From CAVVUC01 sp963751395 (GTDB taxonomy: Bacteria > Verrucomicrobiota > Verrucomicrobiia > Chthoniobacterales > Chthoniobacteraceae): a stretch of DNA of 64,000 bases. Positions 35,879-45,124 of the stretch are shown here, one piece after another. Positions within the stretch are counted from its first letter, which is position 1. Every line of letters starts with the position of its first letter. The DNA is taken from positions 62,001-126,000 of the forward strand of contig CAVVUC010000003.1 of NCBI GenBank assembly GCA_963751395.1, in the 5' to 3' direction. The notes under the pieces were generated by a model. The model made no database searches, was not told the DNA's origin, and saw only the letters and a list, made by a program, of their open reading frames with translations. The position numbers were made by a program, and so were the translations under genes.

Positions 35879-35902
35879 AACGAAGAACAAAGAACGAAGA
35901 AC
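35879..35902. repeat. Right 24-bp inverted repeat flanking the S23 gene
   Basis: AACGAAGAACAAAGAACGAAGAAC is the inverted copy of 35378-35401 (one mismatch). It continues into two more GAAGAACG words just before the wzt start. Confidence 0.8.
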
Positions 35903-35947
35903 GAAGAACTCCCACCCGCTTTTCCCAGTTTCCTAGTTTCCCGCCCC

Positions 35948-37225
35948 ATGTCCGACACCGTCATCAAAGTCGAGAACCTCTCCAAGCGCTACGTCATCTG
36001 TCATGCTGGAACTCGCCCACGCGACGGCCTCCGCCATGTCATCCAAAACGCCTTCACGACACCGTTTTGCAAGCTGTTCAAATCGGAATCTGATTCCTCT
36101 CAACCCTCGCCCCTCGACCCTCAACCTTCTAGTAAAGAAGACTTCTGGGCTCTCAAGGACGTGTCCTTCGAAGTAGAGCGTGGCGATGTGCTGGGGATCA
36201 TTGGTCGAAATGGAGCCGGAAAGAGCACCCTGTTAAAAATCCTCAGCAGGATTACTGAGCCGACAACGGGCCGCATCGAGATCAATGGACGCGTCGCGAG
36301 TTTACTGGAAGTCGGCACCGGCTTTCATCCGGAGCTAACTGGACGCGAAAACATTTTCCTGAACGGCGCAATTCTAGGCATGAGCCGGGCGGAGATCCGA
36401 AAGAAATTTGACGAGATTGTGGCCTTTGCCGAGGTGACGAAATTTCTGGACACCCCGGTGAAACGCTACAGCAGCGGCATGTATGTGCGCCTGGCCTTTG
36501 CCGTGGCCGCGCACTTGGAACCAGAAATCTTGGTCGTGGACGAAGTGCTGGCCGTGGGGGACGCGCAGTTTCAAAAGAAATGTTTGGGGAAAATGGGTGA
36601 AGTCGCAAAAGGTGGACGCACCGTGCTTTTTGTAAGCCACAATATTCCGGCTATATCAACATTATGCAGCAAGGGAATTCTGCTTAAGAATGGAACGCTG
36701 ACGATGGCGGAATCGGCAAACAAAACCATCGAGACCTATCTTTCTGGCTTTAACCAAAACCAAAGCATTGTTTGTGCTCCTGAACGCCGGCCCGGTTCTG
36801 GAGAATACCGTTTCCAGTCAGTTCACGCCTTAAAAAACTCATTCAACTGCGAGGAAATTAAGGCAATTAAATTCCATATTAGACATCATCATGGGCTGGT
36901 CAGACGCTTCTTCGTTTCTGCCCATATCGTTGATATCAATGGGATAATTATAGCCCAGTGTGATTCACGGCTCATGGGGATATGGTTTGAAGATGCAGCG
37001 AAAGTTGACGGTGAGTTAAGACTTGAACTGCCTTGGCTAAAACCTGGCACATACACGGTAGATTTGTTTATTTGCGCTCCAATGATGGTGGATCAATGGG
37101 AAAGAGCCTGTTATTTGGAAGTATCTTCACTCCTCCCATACCAATATTCGGTAGGTGAGGATGCGATTCAGAAGGGCCATGTCATCGCAAAGTTTAATTG
37201 GCTAAGTGCTGATGAAAACCATTAG
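35948..37225 (+). CDS. wzt: ABC exporter ATPase with glycan-recognition C-terminus (Wzt)
   Basis: A 425-residue protein with Walker A GRNGAGKST (about 91-99), the ABC signature YSSGMYVRLA (about 177) and Walker B ILVVDEVLAVGD (about 195). A C-terminal domain (about 270-425) follows, as in Wzt proteins that bind the non-reducing end of the exported glycan. The C-terminal part is visibly richer in A and T than the ATPase part. An earlier in-frame start at 35522 lies within the S23 gene and is rejected. Confidence 0.9.
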   Translation: MSDTVIKVENLSKRYVICHAGTRPRDGLRHVIQNAFTTPFCKLFKSESDSSQPSPLDPQPSSKEDFWALKDVSFEVERGDVLGIIGRNGAGKSTLLKILSRITEPTTGRIEINGRVASLLEVGTGFHPELTGRENIFLNGAILGMSRAEIRKKFDEIVAFAEVTKFLDTPVKRYSSGMYVRLAFAVAAHLEPEILVVDEVLAVGDAQFQKKCLGKMGEVAKGGRTVLFVSHNIPAISTLCSKGILLKNGTLTMAESANKTIETYLSGFNQNQSIVCAPERRPGSGEYRFQSVHALKNSFNCEEIKAIKFHIRHHHGLVRRFFVSAHIVDINGIIIAQCDSRLMGIWFEDAAKVDGELRLELPWLKPGTYTVDLFICAPMMVDQWERACYLEVSSLLPYQYSVGEDAIQKGHVIAKFNWLSADENH

Positions 37226-38000
37226 TCAATTCAAACAAGTGGAAGATCGAAATCCGATTATTACTGAATTGTACGCAACGAAGAGCGTTTTGGTCGGCAA
37301 CGGCACAAAACGAACTCTCGTTGACTGCATCGACGAGGAGGAGGGTGCATTCATCCATGACCTGATCTCCTCCGATGCTTCCGTGCTGAAGACGCTGGAG
37401 GTCGGCTGCGCGTATGGCTTGTCCTCGTTGCATATCTGTGAAGCGACAAAGGATCGACCTGATGCATGGCACTGTATTCTCGATCCGTTTCAAGAAGACC
37501 AATGGGCAGGGGTTGGCCTCGCCAACCTCCACCGTGCCGGCTTCAACGCATTCGAACACCTCGCACTCCGGTCGGAGTTCGCATTGCCAAAACTGCTCGC
37601 CGAGCGTGGGGAAGGCGCTTTCGACCTTATCTTCATCAATGGATGGCACACCTTCGATCACACGCTCATTGACTGCTTCTACAGCACACGCTTGCTCCGC
37701 ACAGGGGGCTACCTCGTAATAGACGATGCGGATATTGCTCCCGTTGCACGAGCCATTGGCTACTTTTGCCTCTATCCATGCTACCGACGCTTTAAGGAGC
37801 TAGCCAAACCCAAACCGCGAACACTCAGGAGACTCCTCGCGGTTGCCCTGTTTTCCTGTGTTCCTGCCCGAGTTCGTGGCAGGGTGTTTCACTGCGACCT
37901 GATGCGGCGGGTCTTCCAGCCCAGCACTGTACGCATGATTGCTCTGCGGAAAGAGGATGAGGATTTGAGATCGTGGAATTGGTATCAACCGAGCTTTTAG
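37212..38000 (+). CDS. Class I SAM-dependent methyltransferase
   Basis: A 262-residue protein with a class I methyltransferase core: LEVGCAYGLSSLHICEA (motif I), IFINGWHTFDHTLIDC and GGYLVIDDADI. It could add a terminal methyl group to the glycan that the Wzt C-terminal domain recognises, which would fit their adjacency; that is inference. It overlaps the end of wzt by 14 bp, and its 3' end overlaps the next gene by 28 bp. Confidence 0.78.
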   Translation: MKTISQFKQVEDRNPIITELYATKSVLVGNGTKRTLVDCIDEEEGAFIHDLISSDASVLKTLEVGCAYGLSSLHICEATKDRPDAWHCILDPFQEDQWAGVGLANLHRAGFNAFEHLALRSEFALPKLLAERGEGAFDLIFINGWHTFDHTLIDCFYSTRLLRTGGYLVIDDADIAPVARAIGYFCLYPCYRRFKELAKPKPRTLRRLLAVALFSCVPARVRGRVFHCDLMRRVFQPSTVRMIALRKEDEDLRSWNWYQPSF

Positions 38001-39253
38001 AACGAAACGGCACCCGCCGAATTAACGAAGGGCGACGGGGAGAGCCGCGCGCGCTGATCCTGAGCCCGATTCCGACCCACCCACCCCACGAGGGCAATCG
38101 GGAGCGGGCGCTGCAAATGGCCGAGGCTGTGAAGAGTTTGGGTGTGAAGGAGCAGTTCTTTTGTCATGTGCGCGTTCCGGCGATCGATTGCCCGAGCGGA
38201 GACAACGAGATGGCAAGGTATTGGGGAAGTAGCTTTGCGGCGTTGGATACCGCTTGGATTAGGAGGAACGGGAATTTCCACGTGTCGCGCCGGACCAAAT
38301 GGCTGGGTTACCTGACCAAGGCTGCGGGACAGGTCGGCTTCGATGCGGCGTTCCTGGAAAGGTTTCGATCCGCCAACGCCTGGTTCCCGAACGGTTTGGG
38401 TCGGTGGATCCAGAAGTTCGCTGTGGCCTGGCATCCGACGATCGCTCTGATGGAGTATCCATTCCTTTCCAAGGCTTTTGACTACCTGCCGGGCGGCGTT
38501 TGGAAGGTGATCGATGCGCAGGATGTATTTACACAGCGTAACGAACGCCTGAAGGCCTCGGGAATCACCGCCAACTGGCTCTCCCTCACCCGCTCGCAGG
38601 AGGCTCGTCTGTTGTGCCGCGCGGATCGAGTCGTCGCCATTCAGGAGGAGGAGGCGGCGTTTTTCGGAGAACTGCTGCCACCGCACAAAGTAGCAACGGT
38701 TAGCGCCTTGTCTGAGCCGATTAGGGTTTGTCCACCTTCGGATGCAGGGGAAGTCATCGGGCTGCTGGGTTCAGCCAATGCGGCAAACCTTGCCGGCGCA
38801 GAGTGGTTCTTCGCAGAGGTATTCCCTCGTCTGAAGCAGTGCTGCCCCGGCGTTCGATTGCGGGTCGCGGCTCTCTGGGCCAGCATCTTTCCCAGGTCGA
38901 TGGCTTGGAGATCCTGGGCCGCGTTGCAGACCGGCAAGGGTTCTACGCCGGGTGCCGCTTGATCGTGAATCCCTGCCTTGGTGGAACCGGCATCAAGATC
39001 AAATCACTGGAGGCATTAACCTATGGCCGGCCACTGGTTACCACAACGCACGGAGCCAGCGGGCTCGAAAGCTGCGGAGGGCCAGTGCCTTGTGGCGACA
39101 GACGTGGCTGACGACTTCGCATTTTGGTGCGCCCGGTTTCTCCAAGACGGGAAACTTGCCGATACGTATGGGACTGCCGGCTGGGGGTTCATTTTGACTC
39201 GAAGAGCGTCGAGTATCGAGTCGCTCAGGCAGGTTTTGCGCTTGGACCAATGA
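37973..39253 (+). pseudogene. Glycosyltransferase (GT4-like) broken by two one-base indels
   Basis: The first 300 codons from GTG 37973 read as a GT4-type enzyme (ALILSPIPTHPPHEGNRERALQMAEAV ... GLLGSANAANLAGAEWFF) and then hit a stop at 38962. Adding one G near 38869-38870 (GCGGCTC) restores LGQHLSQVDGLEILGRV ... NPCLGGTGIKIKSLEALTYGRPLVTT in the next frame. Removing one A from GAAA at 39067-39070 restores GQCLVATDVADDFAFW, ending at 39253 where the next gene starts in an ATGA overlap. Corrected length is about 426 residues, so the gene is otherwise complete. Confidence 0.78.
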
Positions 39254-40206
39254 ACGCGCGCCCCGTCGTCTCCATTGTCATTTGCACACGCAACCGGGCC
39301 GAAAGCCTGAATTTAACCCTGCGTTGCTTCGCCGCTCTTTCTGTTCCCGAAGGACTCTCGTATGAGTTGCTCGTGGTTGACAATGGTTCGACGGATACGA
39401 CTGCGGAGGTCGTCTTGGCGCACGCGAGAACCATCGGCCAGCTCAAATATGTTCATGAGGCTCGTGTTGGACAGGCCGTTGCCAGGAATACCGGACTGCG
39501 CCTTGTCACCGGCGATCTCATTGCATTCACGGACGACGATGTCCGCTTTGGCGCGGATTGGCTGCCTCTTCTCACGCAGCCGCTGTTCCGGGCTGGCATA
39601 CACGCCGTGGTTGGTGCTGTGAGGGTCGCGCCGCACCTGAATCACCCTTGGATGACAGCGATGCACCGATCGTGGATCGCCTCAACAGATTCCATTGATC
39701 AGGACCATCCTCAGCGGCTGGTCGGAGCTAACATGGCATTTCAGCGCGAGGTGTTGAACAAAGTGCCGGCGTTTGATGAAGAACTCGGGCCGGGGGCTTT
39801 GGGCTTTGGAGACGACACTCTGTTTTCACTACAGTTAAAGGATTCAGGCTTTCGGCTGGCGCATTCTCCGGGGGCATTCATCGAACATCATTGCAGCTCC
39901 GAAAGGGTGACTTTTGCATCCTATCGCAACGCCGCTGTTAAGCTAGGAAGAACCGAGGGCTACCTGCGGTACCACTGGTTCCATCACACTATTCAGCTCC
40001 CTCGTTTGCGGCTCTTGAGAAAGACCATCCAATATCGTTTGCTAAGTAAGATGGCACAAAACGACGTCGAATTGATGAGCGAAGAGATGCTTCTAATGCT
40101 CCAGCACGTTCACTTTCTTAGGCAATATTTGCACGAACGTCGTCGCCCCCGGGTATATGAGATGCACGGGTTAGTAAAGCACCGCCCGGTGAAAGATCCT
40201 GAATAA
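39250..40206 (+). CDS. GT2 family glycosyltransferase
   Basis: A 318-residue GT-A enzyme starting MNARPVVSIVICTRNRAESL, with YELLVVDNGSTDTTAEV, LIAFTDDDVRFGADWL (DDD metal motif) and a later LGFGDDTLFSLQLKDSGF acceptor region with the catalytic acid. It overlaps the end of the frameshifted GT gene. The ATG at 39250 is taken because an earlier frame (39124) reads through that gene. Confidence 0.87.
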   Translation: MNARPVVSIVICTRNRAESLNLTLRCFAALSVPEGLSYELLVVDNGSTDTTAEVVLAHARTIGQLKYVHEARVGQAVARNTGLRLVTGDLIAFTDDDVRFGADWLPLLTQPLFRAGIHAVVGAVRVAPHLNHPWMTAMHRSWIASTDSIDQDHPQRLVGANMAFQREVLNKVPAFDEELGPGALGFGDDTLFSLQLKDSGFRLAHSPGAFIEHHCSSERVTFASYRNAAVKLGRTEGYLRYHWFHHTIQLPRLRLLRKTIQYRLLSKMAQNDVELMSEEMLLMLQHVHFLRQYLHERRRPRVYEMHGLVKHRPVKDPE

Positions 40207-40457
40207 GACGGCGTTGCTCGATAAACCGGTCATCGTCAGCGAAGGTTGCCTGATGGCCGAGCGCCCGGCAGTTTGGAATGGGGGAGGTGGTGCCGGAACG
40301 GGATGCGGAAGCAGTAAGGCGGGCAGTTCACGCGATTGTCTCCGACAAGGCCGCGTGGCTGATACGAAAGGAGCCTCGCTGGGGGGAATATCGAGCCATC
40401 CACTCAGAGGCATCGCTGCGCCGGGCCTTTCAACTTATCGTTGGGAAAACCAACTGA
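40207..40457 (+). pseudogene. Remnant of a GT4 glycosyltransferase C-terminus
   Basis: The reading LLDKPVIVSEGCLMAERPAVWNG, matching the donor-binding part of GT4 enzymes, shifts frame at the G5 run 40280-40284. Removing one G gives EVVPERDAEAVRRAVHAIVSDK ... SLRRAFQLIVGKTN and a stop at 40457. No N-terminal half exists upstream, so it is a true fragment and not just an indel. It fills most of an otherwise 344-bp gap. Confidence 0.65.
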
Positions 40458-40550
40458 GGCGGCAGCCAAAAGCCCTACCAAATTATTCGACTCTGCATCG
40501 AATCCCAATGATGCAACAGCCGCCAGAAACTCTACTGACAATTTTAATTC

Positions 40551-41411
40551 GTGCCCAAGCTCTTGATCAGCGTCATTGTTCCCACCTGTCATCGCAATGA
40601 TCTGCTGGGGCGCTGCCTGGAGTGCCTCGCACCCGGCACACAGGCGCTTCAAGGGAGTTTTTATGAAGTGGTTGTCACCGATGATGGTTCGCGTGAAACC
40701 GCGGAAAGGATGATTTTCGAGCGGTTTCCGTGGGTGCGCTGGGTGGAAGGGCCGAGGCGAGGCCCGGCGTGCAATCGCAACAACGGGGCGCGGCATGCGA
40801 GCGGGGAGTGGCTCTGCTTTACAGACGACGACTGTCTCCCTGCACCCGGTTGGCTTGCAGCATACGAGGCTGCCATCCGTAATGACGGGGGAGGTGCGGA
40901 TGTCCTCGAAGGTCGCACCCTTGCAGGCCGCCCGCTTGCATACGATGAACATGCTCCCATTAACGAGCGTGGCGGCGTATTCTGGTCCTGCAATCTTGCC
41001 GTGTCTCGGACGTTCTTTCAAAAGGTCGGCGGGTTCGACGCCAACTTCCCATTTGCCCACCAGGAGGATGTGGACTTCGCGAGACGGCTTAATGCACACG
41101 GCGCGGTCGCGGTTTTCGTCCCAGAAGCGACTGTCGTGCATCCGCCACGGAAGGGGCGTGGTCTTTTGGCTTCGATCCGTCAAGAGGAGTCGAGTGTCTA
41201 TTTGGCTGCGAAGCACCGCTTGCCGGTCTGGCGTGTCATCAATCCTAAAGCGACAATCGTGATGATGTTACACGCGGTTTGGAGCACGCCGGGAATCTTC
41301 CAGCGCGTCCGGGTGGCCTGCCTCTGGCTTCTGTATATTTTGGGAGTGCTGGTTTGCTCTCCATTCTGGGCTGTCCGCAGCCGGGCGCGGCTGCGGAATA
41401 CCAATGCTTAA
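40551..41411 (+). CDS. GT2 family glycosyltransferase
   Basis: A 286-residue GT-A enzyme: LISVIVPTCHRNDLLGRCLE, YEVVVTDDGSRETAERM, GEWLCFTDDDCLPAPGWL (DDD), and the acceptor region FPFAHQEDVDFARRL with the ED catalytic pair. A C-terminal hydrophobic segment (about 255-275) may anchor it to the membrane. It starts with GTG at 40551. Substrate unknown. Confidence 0.86.
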   Translation: MPKLLISVIVPTCHRNDLLGRCLECLAPGTQALQGSFYEVVVTDDGSRETAERMIFERFPWVRWVEGPRRGPACNRNNGARHASGEWLCFTDDDCLPAPGWLAAYEAAIRNDGGGADVLEGRTLAGRPLAYDEHAPINERGGVFWSCNLAVSRTFFQKVGGFDANFPFAHQEDVDFARRLNAHGAVAVFVPEATVVHPPRKGRGLLASIRQEESSVYLAAKHRLPVWRVINPKATIVMMLHAVWSTPGIFQRVRVACLWLLYILGVLVCSPFWAVRSRARLRNTNA

Positions 41412-41420
41412 CATAAATAG

Positions 41421-42287
41421 ATGCATACAATGAGTGAACTCTTCGAGAACCAGTCGTCGGTTTCGTGCGACCGACATACCGTATGTGTTTACATGGGCGT
41501 AAAGAACTGCGCCAACCTCCTGGCCGAGTCGCTACCACGCCTGCTCTGGGCAGATGAAATCATTGTTGCAGACGCCAGCGACGATGGTGCGATTCGTTCG
41601 CTCTGCGAAAAGCAGTTCCCTCAGGTCCGCTATTTCCATTCCACCGTCGATGACGGTTACCAGCGGGCGGCCGCCATTCTACCAGAAGTCAAATCGGACT
41701 TCATTCTAGGAGTAGATTCCGACGAATTCTACACGCCGGAACTGGCGCAAGAGATACTTGGTGCGCTTCGCAAACCCTGCCCGCACGAAGGGTTTATTCT
41801 TGTGTCCGACTCCTTTGACTTCGGCTGTTACACGGGCGACGGACCGCCGCAATTGCGCCTCTTCCGAAAGGGTTCACACACTCTTCCCATGGATGGTTCG
41901 ATCCATGAGATGCCGGGTGTGCGAGGCTCAGTGGGGCGCTTGAAAAACCATTACGAACACAGGGTGAATCCAAAACTTGGAATGAATGCCGTGAAGGAAT
42001 TTCGTTATGAAGGTCTTAATGCCGCCAGGCTGAGTGAGAACACGCTTGAAAAACGGAATCTTCACTTCCATCGCGGGCTGAAGCTCGATGCTCAAATGGT
42101 CGTTTGGCTTCTACGTTTGAACTGGCGGTTTCTGCGGGTCTATTTCCAGCGGCGCCACCTCGGTTTCGCCGGGCTCTGCATGGCCTATGGGCAGGTATTC
42201 TACAGCATTGCACGGCATGTTTGTCCCACCGAGGAATGGAGAATGCGCCGAGGTTTTGTGGAACGCGGAAATCGCGGATATTATTGA
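41421..42287 (+). CDS. GT2 glycosyltransferase (WaaE/KdtX-like)
   Basis: A 288-residue enzyme with VCVYMGVKNCANLLAESLPRLLWADEIIVADASDDG, SDFILGVDSDEFYTPELAQ, and a family-typical GSIHEMPGVRG. This resembles the LPS core glycosyltransferases of the WaaE group. It is complete. The downstream gap to the next gene is 136 bp and contains nothing obvious. Confidence 0.84.
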   Translation: MHTMSELFENQSSVSCDRHTVCVYMGVKNCANLLAESLPRLLWADEIIVADASDDGAIRSLCEKQFPQVRYFHSTVDDGYQRAAAILPEVKSDFILGVDSDEFYTPELAQEILGALRKPCPHEGFILVSDSFDFGCYTGDGPPQLRLFRKGSHTLPMDGSIHEMPGVRGSVGRLKNHYEHRVNPKLGMNAVKEFRYEGLNAARLSENTLEKRNLHFHRGLKLDAQMVVWLLRLNWRFLRVYFQRRHLGFAGLCMAYGQVFYSIARHVCPTEEWRMRRGFVERGNRGYY

Positions 42288-42423
42288 TGACGGCAGAACA
42301 GATGCGGTGGTGAGTCATTTCACGGTGACACCCTCATAAACTCAAGGCAACCATCGGGAAGTGTAACAAACAGCACCACTACGAGACTTACGACGCAGTT
42401 GACGAAGATTGGCCGGGCCCCAC

Positions 42424-43398
42424 ATGACAGTCAGTTTCATCATTCCGACCCTGAAGCGTCCGGAGTTTCTAACTCGGTGCTTGCGGGCGCTCGCCGGAAT
42501 GACCGTGGTTCCGTCTGAAACTGTCGTTGCAACTCGTGCCGATGATGCCGGGACGCATTCCCTGCTGGATTGCATGGATTCGTTTCCCTTCCAACTTCGA
42601 TTCACTCGCTGCGATCAAGCGGGTGTGCTTGCAAGCATGCAGGCGGCGCTTGACACCACAAATGGCGATGTTGTCGCGCTAATGGATGACGATGTGACGC
42701 CGAAGCCGGACTGGCTCGAACAGGTGCTTCGCCATTTTGAGGCTGACCCCAGGGTGGCCGGAGTCGGAGGAAAGGACCTCATCCAGGACGATCCCGTGAT
42801 GCGGGCGGGACAGCCCGTTCGAAAGAAGGTTGGCGTCTTTACTTGGTATGGAAGAGGACACGGAAATCACCACCGGGGCTGCGGCGGACCTCGCGAAGTC
42901 CATGTACTCAAGGGCTGCAACTGCGCTTACGACGGCCGGCTGCTTCGCTCGATTGGGTTCGATCACCGCCTTCGTGGCGAAGGTGCCCAAGTGGGATGGG
43001 AGTTAAGCCTTGGCTTCGACGTGCGCCGGCTGGGCAGGACGCTGGTCTATGATCCCGCGATCCAAGTCGAGCATTGGGTCGCCCCTCGGCACGATGCGGA
43101 CTCTCTGCACCGGGGTGTGTTCAACCTGAACGGCCTGCAGAACATGGCCTTCAACGAACATCTGATTATGCACTCCAAGGCACCGTTCCCCCTGTGGTTC
43201 ACAAACCCGTTGTGGTCCCTTGCGTGGGGGTCTCCTTGGGCTCCAGGCTTGGTGCGGGCTGGAGTTCTGGCTTCCAAAGGCGATAAAACTGCGTGGTTGC
43301 GGTTTCGGGCCAGCTTCCGGATGCTTCGGGAGGCGATGGAAAGCAGCAAGACTTCCGTTGGCGGAACTCCATCGCTCTCAGAGGTTTCGACAAAATGA
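42424..43398 (+). CDS. GT2 family glycosyltransferase
   Basis: A 324-residue GT-A enzyme starting MTVSFIIPTLKRPEFLTRCLR, with GDVVALMDDDVTPKPDWLEQ (DDD) and the RGEGAQVGWELSLGFDVRRLG acceptor region. A helix near 255-280 (LWFTNPLWSLAWG) may associate with the membrane. The ATG at 42424 is preferred over an in-frame TTG at 42409. It overlaps the next gene as ATGA. Confidence 0.84.
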   Translation: MTVSFIIPTLKRPEFLTRCLRALAGMTVVPSETVVATRADDAGTHSLLDCMDSFPFQLRFTRCDQAGVLASMQAALDTTNGDVVALMDDDVTPKPDWLEQVLRHFEADPRVAGVGGKDLIQDDPVMRAGQPVRKKVGVFTWYGRGHGNHHRGCGGPREVHVLKGCNCAYDGRLLRSIGFDHRLRGEGAQVGWELSLGFDVRRLGRTLVYDPAIQVEHWVAPRHDADSLHRGVFNLNGLQNMAFNEHLIMHSKAPFPLWFTNPLWSLAWGSPWAPGLVRAGVLASKGDKTAWLRFRASFRMLREAMESSKTSVGGTPSLSEVSTK

Positions 43399-44015
43399 TT
43401 CGGAACTCCGGCGCGGGTTCCACGCTCTCGTTTCTTTTGAGGCACCGCACAAAAGCACCTCTCTTCTCCCGCCCTTGGGCAAAACAATGGGCGAAGCGTG
43501 TCTGGCGTGGCCCGGAACTGTTGCGGCATCTCGCCTGCGCCGAAAAGCTTCGAAGGGCGGGGGCCAGAGTTGCTCCATCTGCCCTCCTCTCCCTGACGCG
43601 CATCGAGGGTAACCCTGGCAACCTCACGGTGGGTGAATTTACGACCATCGGTCGCGCTTTGATTCAATGCCACGCGGAGGTCAACATCGGGGCCAGGGTT
43701 GTCATCAACGACGGTGCAAAAATTCTTACCGGCTCGCATGAGATCGACAGCGTGAACTACGACCATCGCTTTAGACCGATCCAGATTGAGGACTACGCAT
43801 GGGTGGCCACGAATGCCTTGGTGCTTCAGGGCGTTCGCATCGGTCGCGCGGCTGTTGTATCGGCAGGCGCGGTGGTTACGAGGGATATACCGCCACTTGC
43901 CGTGGTGGCCGGAAATCCGGCAAAAGTGGTCGGCCAGCGGAAGGACGTCGCATTCGATTATTGCCCTTCGACCTGGCACGGGCTCTTCGAGGCATGGACC
44001 GGGAGGGTTCTTTGA
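43395..44015 (+). CDS. Left-handed beta-helix acetyltransferase
   Basis: A 206-residue protein whose C-terminal half has hexapeptide repeats: IGRALIQCHAEVNIGARVVINDGAKILTG and IEDYAWVATNALVLQGVRIGRAAVVSAGAVVTRD, the WbbJ/LacA/NodL acetyltransferase type. It would acetylate a sugar of the polysaccharide. The ATG at 43395 overlaps the GT2 stop; an earlier frame start at 43293 is inside that gene. Confidence 0.85.
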   Translation: MIRNSGAGSTLSFLLRHRTKAPLFSRPWAKQWAKRVWRGPELLRHLACAEKLRRAGARVAPSALLSLTRIEGNPGNLTVGEFTTIGRALIQCHAEVNIGARVVINDGAKILTGSHEIDSVNYDHRFRPIQIEDYAWVATNALVLQGVRIGRAAVVSAGAVVTRDIPPLAVVAGNPAKVVGQRKDVAFDYCPSTWHGLFEAWTGRVL

Positions 44016-44017
44016 AA

Positions 44018-45115
44018 ATGCCGCATACTTTGGGACCGGGCGCTTTCCGATTGCTCCTCGCCTTTATCGTCGTGCTACACCATAGCACCCCTCTCCGGAT
44101 GGGTGCCTGGTCTGTCTATGTGTTTTTCATCCTAAGCGGTTATTGGATTGCCAGGATGTGGGACGAGAAATACTCGAGAACACGGTTGCCTCCTTTAACC
44201 TTCATCACAAGCCGATGGTGGCGACTCGCCCCTATCTTTCTCACCTGCCTTGCTTTGGCGACACTTGCCAGCCAACTTTTCAATGGCAGTAATGCAGCCT
44301 GCTCCACGTCCCTGGGTTGGTGGTTGTTTCAACTCCCGATCGTCGGGTCCGCATGGGTCGGACGGATTCTGCCCCCTTCCTGGTCCATTGATGTCGAGAT
44401 GCAGTTCTACCTCATCGCCCCTTTGCTTTGCATCCTTGCAAAGACCAGCCGGCCATTCCTCCTCGTTATCCTGGTTGGATCGCTGGCGTGGCTGTTTCTC
44501 CACCTCGCGTCTGGCGGCTCGGCCGAGACACCCCGAGGGTGGCTTTTCCTCTGCTTTTTCTGCTTGGGCATCCTCATCCATCGCCGCAACTTCGAAGCCA
44601 GCGCTCGCTTGGCCGCCATTTCCGCCGGCGTCTTCGCCGTTGGGTGTATTGTCCTGCTGCTTCTTCCCGCGACACGGGGCTGGCTCTTCTCGACCGGTTC
44701 CAACCCGCTCGCATCGCAGGATGTTCTTGCTGGGCGCTGGGTATGGGCGGCAACAGGCTCGTTCCTTATGGTCCCCTTTATCTCCAGAAACGTGCGACGG
44801 CGGTCTGGCACCGTCGATGTCGAACTAGGAAACCTGTCCTATCCACTCTATCTTTTTCACTGGATTCCCAGAGATTGGTATTACGCTCATGTGGACTGGT
44901 CGCGGCCATTCTGGTTCAACGGCCTGCTTCTTGGGGGCAATTTACTTGGAGCTTTCGCAGGTGCCTTGCTTATTCGGTTTCTCATTGATCGCCCAATTGA
45001 CCGTCAGAGGGGCCGATGGGTGCGATCACGCGCCCGAAAGAAGCCGGGAGCTGCCAAACAGTCCCTGCCTCCACACCTTGATTCGGCATCAGCGCGCATG
45101 GACGCATCAGCATGA
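44018..45115 (+). CDS. Acyltransferase family 3 (OafA/NolL-like) membrane protein
   Basis: A 365-residue membrane protein with about ten hydrophobic helices and the family features FRLLLAFIVVLHHSTP (conserved His), SIDVEMQFYLIAPLLC and LSYPLYLFHWIP. It transfers acyl (often acetyl) groups to exported glycans. The ATG at 44018 was chosen over longer in-frame starts inside the acetyltransferase gene. Confidence 0.83.
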   Translation: MPHTLGPGAFRLLLAFIVVLHHSTPLRMGAWSVYVFFILSGYWIARMWDEKYSRTRLPPLTFITSRWWRLAPIFLTCLALATLASQLFNGSNAACSTSLGWWLFQLPIVGSAWVGRILPPSWSIDVEMQFYLIAPLLCILAKTSRPFLLVILVGSLAWLFLHLASGGSAETPRGWLFLCFFCLGILIHRRNFEASARLAAISAGVFAVGCIVLLLLPATRGWLFSTGSNPLASQDVLAGRWVWAATGSFLMVPFISRNVRRRSGTVDVELGNLSYPLYLFHWIPRDWYYAHVDWSRPFWFNGLLLGGNLLGAFAGALLIRFLIDRPIDRQRGRWVRSRARKKPGAAKQSLPPHLDSASARMDASA

Positions 45116-45124
45116 GCTAACCCC

